NCBI RefSeq assembly: GCF_003837865.1
Contig: NZ_RQIS01000016.1
Coordinates: forward strand, 62,001 to 126,000
DNA length: 64,000 nt
Reading direction: 5' to 3'
Origin: Paraburkholderia dinghuensis
GTDB taxonomy: Bacteria; Pseudomonadota; Gammaproteobacteria; Burkholderiales; Burkholderiaceae
Numbering within the stretch: position 1 is the first letter of the stretch; each line of letters starts with the position of its first letter. The notes beneath the pieces were generated by a model. The model ran no database searches. It was not told the origin of the DNA and saw only the letters and a program-made list of their open reading frames with translations. This document shows positions 1 through 9,829 of the stretch, piece by piece. The position numbers and the translations under genes were made by a program.

Positions 1-671
1 TCGCCGCGACCGCTGCGGCGGCATGCTTCGCGGCCGGGGCGTCCGCTGCGAAGGGTGTGACCGCGGAAACGGACCCAGAGACGGCCAACGCCGTAGCCGA
101 CTACAACGCGGGCAACCTGGACGCCGCGCTCAAGGAGTTCCGGGCGGCGGCCGTGCGCGGCAATCGTCTCGCGGAATTCGACTACGCGATGATGCTGCTC
201 AACGGCGAGGGTGGGGCGACGGACGTCGGCGAAGGCCGCAAGTGGCTGCGCAAGGCCGCCGACGCGAACATGTCGCATGCGCAGTACGTCTACGGGAAGA
301 TGTACGACGACGGCGACTTCGTCGAGCGCGATCCGGCAGCGGCGCACCAGTGGTTCCTGAAGGCGGCGAAGCAGGGCCACGTGCAGGCAGAACTGGCGCT
401 TGCGAACCAGTTCCTCGACGGACGCGGTACGACGCGTGACAACAAGCAGGCGTTTTACTGGTACAAGAAGGCTGCCGAAGGCGGTGACATGACGGCGCAA
501 TACGTGACCGGCTCGTTCTACGAACACGGCGGCGATGGTGTACCGAGGAACATCAACGTCGCGCGCGCGTACTACGCGGCGGCGGCGGCGCAGGGCGACC
601 GGGTGGCGCTGCTCAAGTACCAGCAGTTGAGCGAGCAGTTGCAGAAGTCGGCGCCGGGCGGGACGCAGTAG
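1..671 (+). CDS. Sel1-repeat protein, 5' end outside window
   Basis: The reading frame is open from the window edge, so the true start lies to the left. The first visible residues are a run of small hydrophobic amino acids (Ala-rich with a Phe and a Cys), which looks like the end of a signal peptide, so the protein is probably exported. The mature part contains about four Sel1-like helical repeats, each of roughly 36 residues with the pattern A-x-x-x-G and W/Y-x-x-K-A-A. Such repeats form solenoid scaffolds that bind other proteins. The GTG at 57 is only an internal possibility. The gene converges on rodA with a 36-bp gap that contains an imperfect inverted repeat (682-699). The specific partner or role cannot be read from the sequence. 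Confidence 0.85.
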   Translation, partial: AATAAAACFAAGASAAKGVTAETDPETANAVADYNAGNLDAALKEFRAAAVRGNRLAEFDYAMMLLNGEGGATDVGEGRKWLRKAADANMSHAQYVYGKMYDDGDFVERDPAAAHQWFLKAAKQGHVQAELALANQFLDGRGTTRDNKQAFYWYKKAAEGGDMTAQYVTGSFYEHGGDGVPRNINVARAYYAAAAAQGDRVALLKYQQLSEQLQKSAPGGTQ

Positions 672-707
672 ACACTGCAGGCAAGCGGCGCCGCGCTTGA
701 ACGCAGA

Positions 708-1874
708 CTAGCTCTGCATGAGCCGCCTGTGGCGGCCGACGCTCATGATGAGCCCGATCGCGACACCGAGCGTCGTGAGCGCGGTTCCGCCGTAACTCAT
801 GAACGGCAGCGGCACGCCCACCACGGGCAGGATGCCGCTCACCATCCCGATGTTCACGAACGCGTAGGTGAAGAAGGCCATCGTCAGCGATCCGGCCAAT
901 AATCGCCCGAACAGCGTCGCGCCGTTCGCGGCGATATAGAGTCCGCGCGCGATGAGGCACATATAGAGCGTGAGCAGCACGACACCGCCCAGCATGCCGA
1001 ATTCCTCGGAGAACACCGCGAAAATGAAGTCCGTGTGCTTTTCGGGGATGAACTCGAGGTGCGACTGCGTACCCTTGAGCCAGCCCTTGCCGAGCGGCCC
1101 GCCCGAGCCGATGGCGATCACGGCCTGAATCGTGTGGAAGCCCTTGCCGAGCGGATCGGAGGTCGGGTCGAGCAGCGTGCAGATACGGTGCTTCTGATAG
1201 TCGTGCATGAGCGGCCAGTTCACCTGCGGCTGGCAGATCTTGTCCTGGAACGCCGCAACCGACGCGACCGCGATCACGCCCGCGATCAGCACCGGCACGA
1301 TCAGCCGGAACGAGAGTCCCGCGAAGTAGATCACGAAGAAGCCCGACGCGAACACGAGCACGGCAGTGCCGAGGTCGGGCTGCTTGGCGATCAGACCAAC
1401 CGGTACGAGCAGGATGATGAAACCGACGAGAAAGTCGTACCAGCGCATCACGCCCTCGCGGCGCTGGTAGTACCACGCGAGCATGAGCGGCGTGGCGATC
1501 TTGAGAATTTCCGAGGGCTGGATCACGACGCCCACGTTGATCCAGCGTTTTGCGCCCTTGCGCGTGAGTCCGAACATCGCGACCGCGACGAGTAGCGCGA
1601 TGCCGAACGAGTACATCGGCACGGCGAAGCGCATTAGCGTCGTGGGCGGCACATTCGCGAGCGCCCACATCAGCACGAACGTCAGCATGATGTTGCGCAA
1701 CTGGTCTTCGACGCGGCCCGGCATGTCGAGGCTCGCGCTGTACAGCGTGACGATGCCCACGCACAGCAGCAGGAACACGACGAGTGCAAGCGGCCGGTCG
1801 AAGCCGATGAAGAGCTTGCGGATCGTGTCGAGCACCGCGCGCTTGTCGATCTTGTCGAACTGGAAGATGGCCAT
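708..1874 (-). CDS. rodA: Rod shape-determining SEDS glycosyltransferase RodA
   Basis: RodA polymerises lipid II into glycan strands for lateral wall growth and works in the inner membrane with the transpeptidase PBP2. The 388-residue protein has the usual length and about ten hydrophobic membrane segments. It carries the characteristic SEDS region near the middle, GSGGPLGKGWLKGTQSHLEF, followed by the conserved IPEKHTDFIF stretch and the C-terminal PLPFMSYGGTAL segment. It is the last gene of the minus-strand mreB-mreC-mreD-mrdA-rodA operon and starts only 10 bp after mrdA stops, which fits co-translation of the PBP2-RodA pair. The family assignment is clear. Confidence 0.97.
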   Translation of the reverse strand: MAIFQFDKIDKRAVLDTIRKLFIGFDRPLALVVFLLLCVGIVTLYSASLDMPGRVEDQLRNIMLTFVLMWALANVPPTTLMRFAVPMYSFGIALLVAVAMFGLTRKGAKRWINVGVVIQPSEILKIATPLMLAWYYQRREGVMRWYDFLVGFIILLVPVGLIAKQPDLGTAVLVFASGFFVIYFAGLSFRLIVPVLIAGVIAVASVAAFQDKICQPQVNWPLMHDYQKHRICTLLDPTSDPLGKGFHTIQAVIAIGSGGPLGKGWLKGTQSHLEFIPEKHTDFIFAVFSEEFGMLGGVVLLTLYMCLIARGLYIAANGATLFGRLLAGSLTMAFFTYAFVNIGMVSGILPVVGVPLPFMSYGGTALTTLGVAIGLIMSVGRHRRLMQS

Positions 1875-1884
1875 GACGGATTCC

Positions 1885-4377
1885 TTACTCGTCCATGCCG
1901 CCGGTGGCGGCCTTCGGCGCTGCGTCGTCGTTGCGCGATGGCGCGAGTGTTGCGTCCGGCGCGTTCGCCGGCCGGCGCGGGCGGCGCGGTCCGTTGCGGC
2001 GTGCCGCGGACGCGGCGTCCACGCCGTTGGCGGAGGTGTCGGCGGACAGTGACGTGCCGCCGTTCACTGCATCGGCGACGCGCTGTGCGTCGGGCGAGAC
2101 CGGCGTGCGGCGCACGGCGCCGTCGGCCGGCGCTGCTGCTGCACGCGTGTTCGCGGCGGTGGGGGCGGTCGTGCCTGTGGCGCGTGTTGCAGCGTTTGCC
2201 GAAGTACCCGCAGCGCCCGCTGCGCCTGTCACGCCGGAAGCGGCGCTGGCGGGCGCCACTACGCCCGCGGCACCGGCTGCACCCGACGCCGCCGCTGCCG
2301 AAGCAGCCGAAGCAGCCGAAGCTGCCGACGCCGCGCCCGGTATCGGCAGCGCCTTGAATCCGGCTGCGACTCTCACCGGCTGGGTACCGGCCCCCTCATC
2401 CTGCGCGGCGCCGATCACGGGCGCGGACGCATCCTGCGCGTCGGACGCCGCCGCGGACACTTCGGCCTGCAGGGCGCCCGGCTTTTGCCGGTCGAGGAGG
2501 TAGTAATCGAGCACGCGGCGCGCAATCGGGCCAGCGGCCTGGGCACCCCAGCCGCCGTTCTCGACGACCAGCGCGAGCGCGATCTTCGGCTGTTCGGCGG
2601 GCGCGAACGCGATGAAGAGCGCGTGGTCACGCAGATGCTCCGCGAGCGCATGCGCCTGGTATTTCGCGCCCTGCAGCGAGAACACCTGTGCCGTGCCGGT
2701 CTTGCCCGCCGATGTATACGCGGCGTTGGCGAAGACCTGGTATGCGGTGCCGGACGGGTTCATCGTCACGCCTTCCATGCCGCGCTTCACGACGTCGATG
2801 TCGCTCTGCGAGACGTTGAGGCGTCCGTTCTCGCTCGGTACGGTGAGGCGCAAGTCGTGGGTGAGCGGATTCTCGATGTCCTTCACGAGGTGCGGCTTCA
2901 TGAGCACGCCGTTGTTGGCGAGCGTCGCGGTGGCGTGCGCGAGCTGCAGGATCGTGAACGAGTTGTAGCCCTGGCCGATACCGAGGCTGATCGTCTCGCC
3001 CTCGTACCAGCGCTGCGCTTCGGGTTTGCGGTAGGCCTTGCGCTTCCATTCCGTCGACGGCAGGATGCCGCGCGCCTCGCCCGCGATGTCGATGCCGGTG
3101 ATCTGGCCGAAGCCGAGCGGCTTCATGAAGTTCGCGATGTTGTCGACGCCGAGGTCGTGCGCGAGCATGAAGAAGTAGGTGTCGTTGGACACCATGATCG
3201 CGCGGTTCATGTCGATCCAGCCCTGGCCGGAGCGTACGTCGTTGTTGAAGCGGTGGCCGCCGAACATGTAGTAGCCCGGATCCTGGAAGCCCCATTGCGG
3301 CGTGCGCTTGTGCAGCGTGAGCGCGGCGAGCGCCATGAACGGCTTGTAGGTCGAGCCCGGCGGATACGTGCCGTGCAGCGGCCGGTTGAGCAGCGGGTGA
3401 TCGGACGAGTTGTTGAGTTCGTCCCACGTCTGCTGGTCGATGCCGTCGACGAACGTGTTCGGGTCGAAGCTCGGCGCGGAGACGAACGCGAGAATGTCGC
3501 CGGTCGACGGCTCGATCGCCACGAGCGCGCCGCGACGGCCCGCGAACGCCTTCTCGGCGACCTCCTGCAGGCCGATGTCGATCGACAGCCGCAGGTTGTT
3601 ACCCGGCGTCGCCAGCGTGCGCGACATCGTACGCACGGGGCGGCCGCCTGCCGTGACTTCGACTTCCTCGAAACCGGTCAGGCCGTGCAGTTCGGTTTCA
3701 TAGCTCTGCTCGACGCCGATCTTGCCGATGTAGTCGGTGCCGTTGTAGTTGTTCGCGTCCCGACGCGGATCGTAGTGCTCGTGATCGCTGTTGTTCTCGT
3801 CGCTTGCGTCGTCGATACGCTCCTGGTCGAGCTGCGAGATCCGGCCGATATAGCCGATCACGTGCGCGGCCGTCGTGCCGAGCGGGTACTGGCGGAACAG
3901 GCGGGCGCGCACCTCCACACCCGGAAAGCGGTAGCGCTGGGCGGTGAAGTGTGCGACTTCGTCGTCGGTGAGGCGGGTGCGGATCGGCAGGCTCTCGAAG
4001 TTCTTCGAGTCTTCGAGCAGCTTCTTGAAGCGGCGCCGGTCGCGCTGATCGATCGGGATGACCGTCGAGATCTGGTCGATCGTGTTGTCGAGCGTATCGG
4101 TGAGCTTCGAGGGCGTGATTTCGAGCGTGTAGGCCGAGTAGTTCTTTGCGAGGACGACGCCGTTGCGGTCGGTGATGATGCCGCGGTTGGGCACGATCGG
4201 CGCAACCGAGATGCGGTTTTCGTCGGCCTGCAGCGAATACTTGCTGTGGTTCCAGACCTGCAGCCAGATAAAGCGCAACCCGATCAGCCCGAAGCAGACG
4301 AACACGAACAGCCCCGCCGCCGCGACGCGCACGCGGAACTTCGAGATCTGTTGCTGGGTGTCCTTGAATTCGGTCAT
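1885..4377 (-). CDS. mrdA: Penicillin-binding protein 2 (peptidoglycan transpeptidase)
   Basis: PBP2 crosslinks peptidoglycan during cell elongation. The start at 4377 (MTEFKDTQQQ) is chosen over an in-frame ATG at 4428 because it puts the short cytoplasmic tail and a single transmembrane anchor (about residues 14-36) at the N-terminus, as in the family. A dimerisation/pedestal domain follows. The transpeptidase domain has the three active-site motifs: STYK at about residue 340, SND at about 397 and KTGT at about 557. After the transpeptidase fold the protein continues for roughly 200 residues as a low-complexity Ala/Thr/Pro-rich tail that includes Ser-Ala-Ala repeats. That tail is far longer than in E. 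coli PBP2 and its role is unknown. The next gene, rodA, follows after 10 bp. Confidence 0.96.
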   Translation of the reverse strand: MTEFKDTQQQISKFRVRVAAAGLFVFVCFGLIGLRFIWLQVWNHSKYSLQADENRISVAPIVPNRGIITDRNGVVLAKNYSAYTLEITPSKLTDTLDNTIDQISTVIPIDQRDRRRFKKLLEDSKNFESLPIRTRLTDDEVAHFTAQRYRFPGVEVRARLFRQYPLGTTAAHVIGYIGRISQLDQERIDDASDENNSDHEHYDPRRDANNYNGTDYIGKIGVEQSYETELHGLTGFEEVEVTAGGRPVRTMSRTLATPGNNLRLSIDIGLQEVAEKAFAGRRGALVAIEPSTGDILAFVSAPSFDPNTFVDGIDQQTWDELNNSSDHPLLNRPLHGTYPPGSTYKPFMALAALTLHKRTPQWGFQDPGYYMFGGHRFNNDVRSGQGWIDMNRAIMVSNDTYFFMLAHDLGVDNIANFMKPLGFGQITGIDIAGEARGILPSTEWKRKAYRKPEAQRWYEGETISLGIGQGYNSFTILQLAHATATLANNGVLMKPHLVKDIENPLTHDLRLTVPSENGRLNVSQSDIDVVKRGMEGVTMNPSGTAYQVFANAAYTSAGKTGTAQVFSLQGAKYQAHALAEHLRDHALFIAFAPAEQPKIALALVVENGGWGAQAAGPIARRVLDYYLLDRQKPGALQAEVSAAASDAQDASAPVIGAAQDEGAGTQPVRVAAGFKALPIPGAASAASAASAASAAAASGAAGAAGVVAPASAASGVTGAAGAAGTSANAATRATGTTAPTAANTRAAAAPADGAVRRTPVSPDAQRVADAVNGGTSLSADTSANGVDAASAARRNGPRRPRRPANAPDATLAPSRNDDAAPKAATGGMDE

Positions 4378-4503
4378 GCAATGAGTCCGGCTTGTGCGCG
4401 CATTGGGGTGCGAATTTGCGTCCAGCACGCCACGGGCCGGTTTTCGTAAGGTCTAGTCAAGCGCGTATTCCTGCGTTCCTCGGCTCGTTGCGGCGCACGC
4501 CGC

Positions 4504-5016
4504 TCAGATGGGCCGCGTATCGTCGGGATCGACGGGGCGGCGCTGCGGCAGGAGGAGCACGACGCTCGCAATGGGCCACAGCACGGCGGCGACGAAACCG
4601 CTCACGAGGTAGTCCCAGCCGGGAAACGACGCGCCCATCAGAAGGCGGGTCACGAACGGCACGAGCTGCGTGCCCACCAGCACCGGCATCACGGCGAACG
4701 CCTGTACGCCGAGCGACATCCACAGCACGCGACGGTGGATCGTGATCGCGCCATACGAGAGCAGCGTGTACGCGAGCGCGTGCTCGCCGAGCAGGCTCGC
4801 GTTATGGACGTCCATCAGGAGACCGAGGAAGAACGCGATGCCCATGCCGACCTTGCGCGGCTGGTGGATGTTCCAGAACAGCAGCACGAGCGCGACGAAA
4901 TCGGGGATGCCGGGCAGCTTGCCCCATGGCAGCAGGTTCAGCAAAAACGCGGCGGCGAGGCTGAACGCGATGAAATACGGGTTGACCGGCTGAAGGATGT
5001 ATTGCGGACGCGCCAT
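4504..5016 (-). CDS. mreD: Rod shape-determining protein MreD
   Basis: MreD is an integral membrane part of the MreBCD elongasome. The 170-residue product is almost entirely hydrophobic, with five to six predicted membrane helices and the N-terminal signature PQYILQPVNPYFIAFSL that I recognise from Burkholderia MreD. The ATG at 5016 overlaps the mreC stop codon by one base (TGATG), a typical coupling arrangement. A GTG one codon earlier is a less likely start. The gene lies between mreC and mrdA in the minus-strand cell-shape operon; the 126-bp gap to mrdA is the largest between mreD and rodA. Confidence 0.95.
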   Translation of the reverse strand: MARPQYILQPVNPYFIAFSLAAAFLLNLLPWGKLPGIPDFVALVLLFWNIHQPRKVGMGIAFFLGLLMDVHNASLLGEHALAYTLLSYGAITIHRRVLWMSLGVQAFAVMPVLVGTQLVPFVTRLLMGASFPGWDYLVSGFVAAVLWPIASVVLLLPQRRPVDPDDTRPI

Positions 5017-6173
5017 CACGGATTCTCCGGTGCGGCGGCGTGCGCCGCGCGCTGCTGCGCGGATTTGGGCGGCGGATTGGCTGCTGGTTTGGCAGGCACA
5101 GCGCGGTCAGGCTTCGTTGCCGGTTGGGGCGGGGCTGCTGACGGCTTTTGCTTCGCGTCGGCGGTGGCGGGGCTTGTGCCTGTGGTTGTACCTGCGCTCG
5201 TGCCCGATTTGGCCGCTGCCGTGCCACTTGCCTGTGCGGCCGCTGCGGCCTGCGCCTTGCTGTCCGCGGCTTTCTTCGCGTCCGCCTTCTTTTTCGCGTC
5301 GGGGCTGACCGGTTCGAGTTCCGCGGGACGCGGCGGCACCTGCGACACGTAGTGCAGCACCAGCACCTGACGCGCACCGCGCACGGTGGCGACCGGCGCG
5401 CAGACGACGCGCGCAAATGCCGTGTCGGCCTGTTTGTCCACGCGCAGCACCTTCGCGACCGGCAACCCTTGCGGATACACGCCGTCGAGGCCGCTCGTCA
5501 CGAGTTCGTCGCCGGCCTGCACATCGGCGCTGATCGGCACGAAACGCAGGTCGAGCAGCGCGCCTTGCGGCGTGCCGTAGATCACGCTGCGCAGGCCCGT
5601 GCGCACGATCTCGACCGGCACCGCCTGATCCTTGTCGGTCAGCAGTGTGACTTCGGACTGCATCGGGAACACGCGCGTGACCTGGCCGATCACGCCGTCC
5701 TCGCTCACGACGGGCGCGCCGTTCTGGATGTCCTGCTGCGAGCCGCGGCCGATCACGACCTTCTGCGTGAACGGATCGCGCGTGTCGTACTGGATCTCGG
5801 CGGGGGTCGTCTGCGCGCCGAAGTGCTGCGACAGCTGCAGGAGGGCGCGCAGGTGCGCGTTCTCGGCGGCGAGAATCGCGGCCTGGTTGGCCTGCTGCGA
5901 GAGCTGGAGGTTGCGCGCGTGAAGCTGCGTGTTGTCCGAGCGCAGCGTAGCGCTCGTGACGGCGAGGTCGGCGGCGCCGACGAAGAAGTCGCGCGGCACG
6001 AGGGCCGCGCGCTGCAGCGGGTAAAGGCCTGCCCCGAGAACGCCGCGCACGACTTCCAGCGTCTTGAAGCGGGCGTCTGAGATCAAGAGGACGAGCGACA
6101 GCGCGACGAACAAAATGAGCCGCGCGAGTGCCGAAGGGCCTTGCTTGAACAGGGGCGGCGGACTGTATTCCAT
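5016..6173 (-). CDS. mreC: Rod shape-determining protein MreC
   Basis: MreC links cytoplasmic MreB filaments to periplasmic PBP2 and MreD. The start at 6173 (MEYSPPPLFKQGPSAL) is preferred over an in-frame ATG at 6221 because it matches the family N-terminus. One membrane anchor follows at about residues 18-36, then a coiled coil (about 60-105) rich in Gln/Ala/Leu. The beta-barrel domain contains the recognisable GVIGQVTRVFPMQSEVTLLTD and GLDGVYPQGLPVAKV motifs. The last ~105 residues are low-complexity Ala/Lys/Pro/Thr sequence not found in the E. coli protein. This extension parallels the tail on PBP2 in the same operon. The stop overlaps the mreD start. Confidence 0.95.
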   Translation of the reverse strand: MEYSPPPLFKQGPSALARLILFVALSLVLLISDARFKTLEVVRGVLGAGLYPLQRAALVPRDFFVGAADLAVTSATLRSDNTQLHARNLQLSQQANQAAILAAENAHLRALLQLSQHFGAQTTPAEIQYDTRDPFTQKVVIGRGSQQDIQNGAPVVSEDGVIGQVTRVFPMQSEVTLLTDKDQAVPVEIVRTGLRSVIYGTPQGALLDLRFVPISADVQAGDELVTSGLDGVYPQGLPVAKVLRVDKQADTAFARVVCAPVATVRGARQVLVLHYVSQVPPRPAELEPVSPDAKKKADAKKAADSKAQAAAAAQASGTAAAKSGTSAGTTTGTSPATADAKQKPSAAPPQPATKPDRAVPAKPAANPPPKSAQQRAAHAAAPENP

Positions 6174-6312
6174 GGTCGGCGCCGGGGGCGTGTGCAGATA
6201 GATAAAACGGTGGCGTCGCAAGGGGCGCCGTTTAGCGGGCGGCTCGAGGCATAGAGCGGCGCGCTAGCCGCCATGCCGTTGTGTGCCGCGCCGCTCGCAT
6301 GGGGGCCGGCGC

Positions 6313-7356
6313 TTACTCGTAGGAGAAGATGCTGCCGAGCTTGTCCATGCGCTCGAGCGCCATACCCGACCCGCGCACGACGCAGGTAAGCGGGTCTTCG
6401 GCGACGAGCACCGGCAAGCCGGTTTCTTCCGCGAGCAGGCGGTCCAGGTCGCGCAGCAGCGCGCCGCCGCCCGTGAGCATCATGCCGCGCTCGGCGATGT
6501 CGGCGCCGAGTTCCGGCGGCGTCTGCTCGAGCGCGATCTTGACCGACGAGACGATCTGGTTCAGCGGATCGGTGAGGGCTTCCAGGATCTCGTTGCTCGA
6601 AATCGTGAAGCTGCGCGGAATGCCTTCCGACAGGTTGCGACCCTTCACTTCCATTTCCTTGACTTCGGAGCCGGGGAAAGCCGAACCGATTTCCTTCTTG
6701 ATGGCTTCAGCGGTCTGTTCGCCGATCAGCATGCCGTAGTTGCGGCGGATGTAGTTGACGATGGCCTCGTCGAACTTGTCGCCGCCGACGCGCACCGAAC
6801 CCTTGTACACGATACCGCCGAGCGAGATCACACCGACTTCCGTCGTGCCGCCGCCGATGTCGACGACCATCGAGCCCGTGGCTTCCGACACCGGCAGGCC
6901 CGCGCCGATTGCGGCGGCCATCGGCTCTTCGATCAGGTAGACCTGCGAGGCGCCCGCGCCGTGTGCGGCTTCCTTGATCGCGCGGCGCTCGACCTGGGTC
7001 GAGCCGCACGGCACGCAGATGATGATGCGCGGCGACGGCGAGAACATGCGCGATTCGTGAGCGCTCTTGATGAACTGCTTGATCATCTGCTCGGTCACCG
7101 TGAAGTCGGCGATCACGCCGTCCTTCATCGGGCGGATCGCCTCGATGTTGCCCGGCACCTTGCCGAGCATCTGCTTGGCTTCCTTGCCGACTGCCTGAAT
7201 CGTCTTCTTGCCGTTCGGGCCGCCTTCCTGGCGGATCGAAACGACGGAGGGTTCGTCGAGAACGATGCCCTTGCCGCGCATGTAGATGAGCGTGTTGGCG
7301 GTGCCAAGGTCGATCGCGAGATCGTTGGAGAAGTAGCTACGCAGAAAACCGAACAT
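6313..7356 (-). CDS. mreB: Rod shape-determining actin homologue MreB
   Basis: MreB is the bacterial actin that forms short membrane-bound filaments directing lateral wall synthesis. The 347-residue length is standard. The actin-fold motifs are all present: phosphate-1 LAIDLGTANTLIY near residue 14, phosphate-2 VVDIGGGTTEVGV near 160, and the adenosine motif LTGGGALLRDLDRLLAEETG near 290. The amphipathic N-terminus MFGFLRSYFSND fits membrane attachment. It is the first gene of the minus-strand operon mreB-mreC-mreD-mrdA-rodA and is divergent from gatC. The gap to mreC is 139 bp. Confidence 0.98.
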   Translation of the reverse strand: MFGFLRSYFSNDLAIDLGTANTLIYMRGKGIVLDEPSVVSIRQEGGPNGKKTIQAVGKEAKQMLGKVPGNIEAIRPMKDGVIADFTVTEQMIKQFIKSAHESRMFSPSPRIIICVPCGSTQVERRAIKEAAHGAGASQVYLIEEPMAAAIGAGLPVSEATGSMVVDIGGGTTEVGVISLGGIVYKGSVRVGGDKFDEAIVNYIRRNYGMLIGEQTAEAIKKEIGSAFPGSEVKEMEVKGRNLSEGIPRSFTISSNEILEALTDPLNQIVSSVKIALEQTPPELGADIAERGMMLTGGGALLRDLDRLLAEETGLPVLVAEDPLTCVVRGSGMALERMDKLGSIFSYE

Positions 7357-7862
7357 TCAAAAATCCTGTCTCGCTTGTAGCCGACCTTCGCGCTAAGCGG
7401 GTCAAGGACGGCAGCGGAAAAAATAACAGCCCCAGGCCGGGCGCGCCGTTTGAATCAAGCGCGCCTCGATGAACCTGACACTGCGGGGATGGGTACCGGA
7501 GGCAGCCTGGCGGCGTGCCCAGCGTGCCCCGTCTTGCGCCAATTGCGTTGCGACAATCGCATTGCTCCCGTCACGCCTTTCGAGACCTATCGAGACACAT
7601 CTGGGTCCCGATTTGGACCCTTCAAGTTCGCGAAGTACTACGCGTAACCAGTGAAAGGCAGACGCAAGGCGGTCCGGGTTTGGGTCGAACGCGTAATGAT
7701 ACCTTATAATTTTGCCTGTTTTACAGGATCCGGAAGGCAGTTTTTGATGATGCCGAAGCTTTATTCAAACGCCGGATCCGGCGCGATAACCCGCTGTTGC
7801 AGCACTGTTTTTCAGACAATGTCGCAATGGCTGAAGCAACAGCCCTCTTTTCCGGTGACCGC
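7357..7862. promoter_or_regulatory. Divergent mreB / gatC regulatory region
   Basis: This ~500-bp stretch separates the two divergent operons and shows no convincing gene. A perfect TATAAT at 7715-7720 on the plus strand is a good -10 element for gatCAB, although the -35 is weak. A perfect 14-bp palindrome, CGCCGGATCCGGCG, lies at 7770-7783 in the gatC leader and could be an operator or hairpin. No strong promoter for mreB was recognised on the minus strand. Confidence 0.5.
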
Positions 7863-8162
7863 ATGGCCCTGACCCTGAACGATGTGAAGCGAATCGCGCA
7901 TCTCGCGCGCCTCGAACTGGCCGACGCCGAAGCCGGCAACACGCTCGTCCAACTGAACGATTTTTTCGGTCTCGTCGAGCAGATGCAGGCCGTCGACACG
8001 ACCGGCATCGCGCCGCTCGCGCACCCGATCGAGCAGATCGAGGACGTGGCGCTGCGCCTGCGCGAGGACGCCGTGACCGAGGTGGTCGACCGCAACGCGC
8101 TGCAACGCCCGGCGCCCGCGGTGCAGGACGGCCTGTACCTCGTGCCGCGCGTGATCGAATAA
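7863..8162 (+). CDS. gatC: Asp/Glu-tRNA amidotransferase subunit C
   Basis: GatC is the small structural subunit of the GatCAB amidotransferase, which converts Glu-tRNA(Gln) or Asp-tRNA(Asn) to Gln-tRNA or Asn-tRNA. It wraps around GatA and GatB. The start at 7863 (MALTLNDVKRIAHLARLEL) gives the standard 99 residues; upstream in-frame ATGs at 7797 and 7827 would add a non-homologous extension. The family motif IAHLARL near the N-terminus and the C-terminal RPAPAVQDGLYLVPRVIE are clear. The gene is first in gatC-gatA-gatB, with 174 bp before gatA. Confidence 0.96.
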   Translation: MALTLNDVKRIAHLARLELADAEAGNTLVQLNDFFGLVEQMQAVDTTGIAPLAHPIEQIEDVALRLREDAVTEVVDRNALQRPAPAVQDGLYLVPRVIE

Positions 8163-8336
8163 GCGCGCCGTTTTTCCCGTCGGCGCCCGCCTGCGAGCTG
8201 CAGGTGGCGCGCGACGGCTCCCCCGATCTCACGGGGCGCGACCTGACGGTTCGGGATGGCGCCCCCGATGACGGCGCCGCGCACGCAGGAAACACAGTAA
8301 GGGGCGCTGCCGCCATGTTCTTCCAGGAACCACGCA

Positions 8337-9827
<1,491 letters not shown>

Positions 9828-9829
9828 GC

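Noticed and set aside
2485..4449. Long plus-strand open frame (654 codons) opposite mrdA
   Set aside because: It is an antisense shadow produced by high GC content. The minus strand encodes PBP2 with all active-site motifs.
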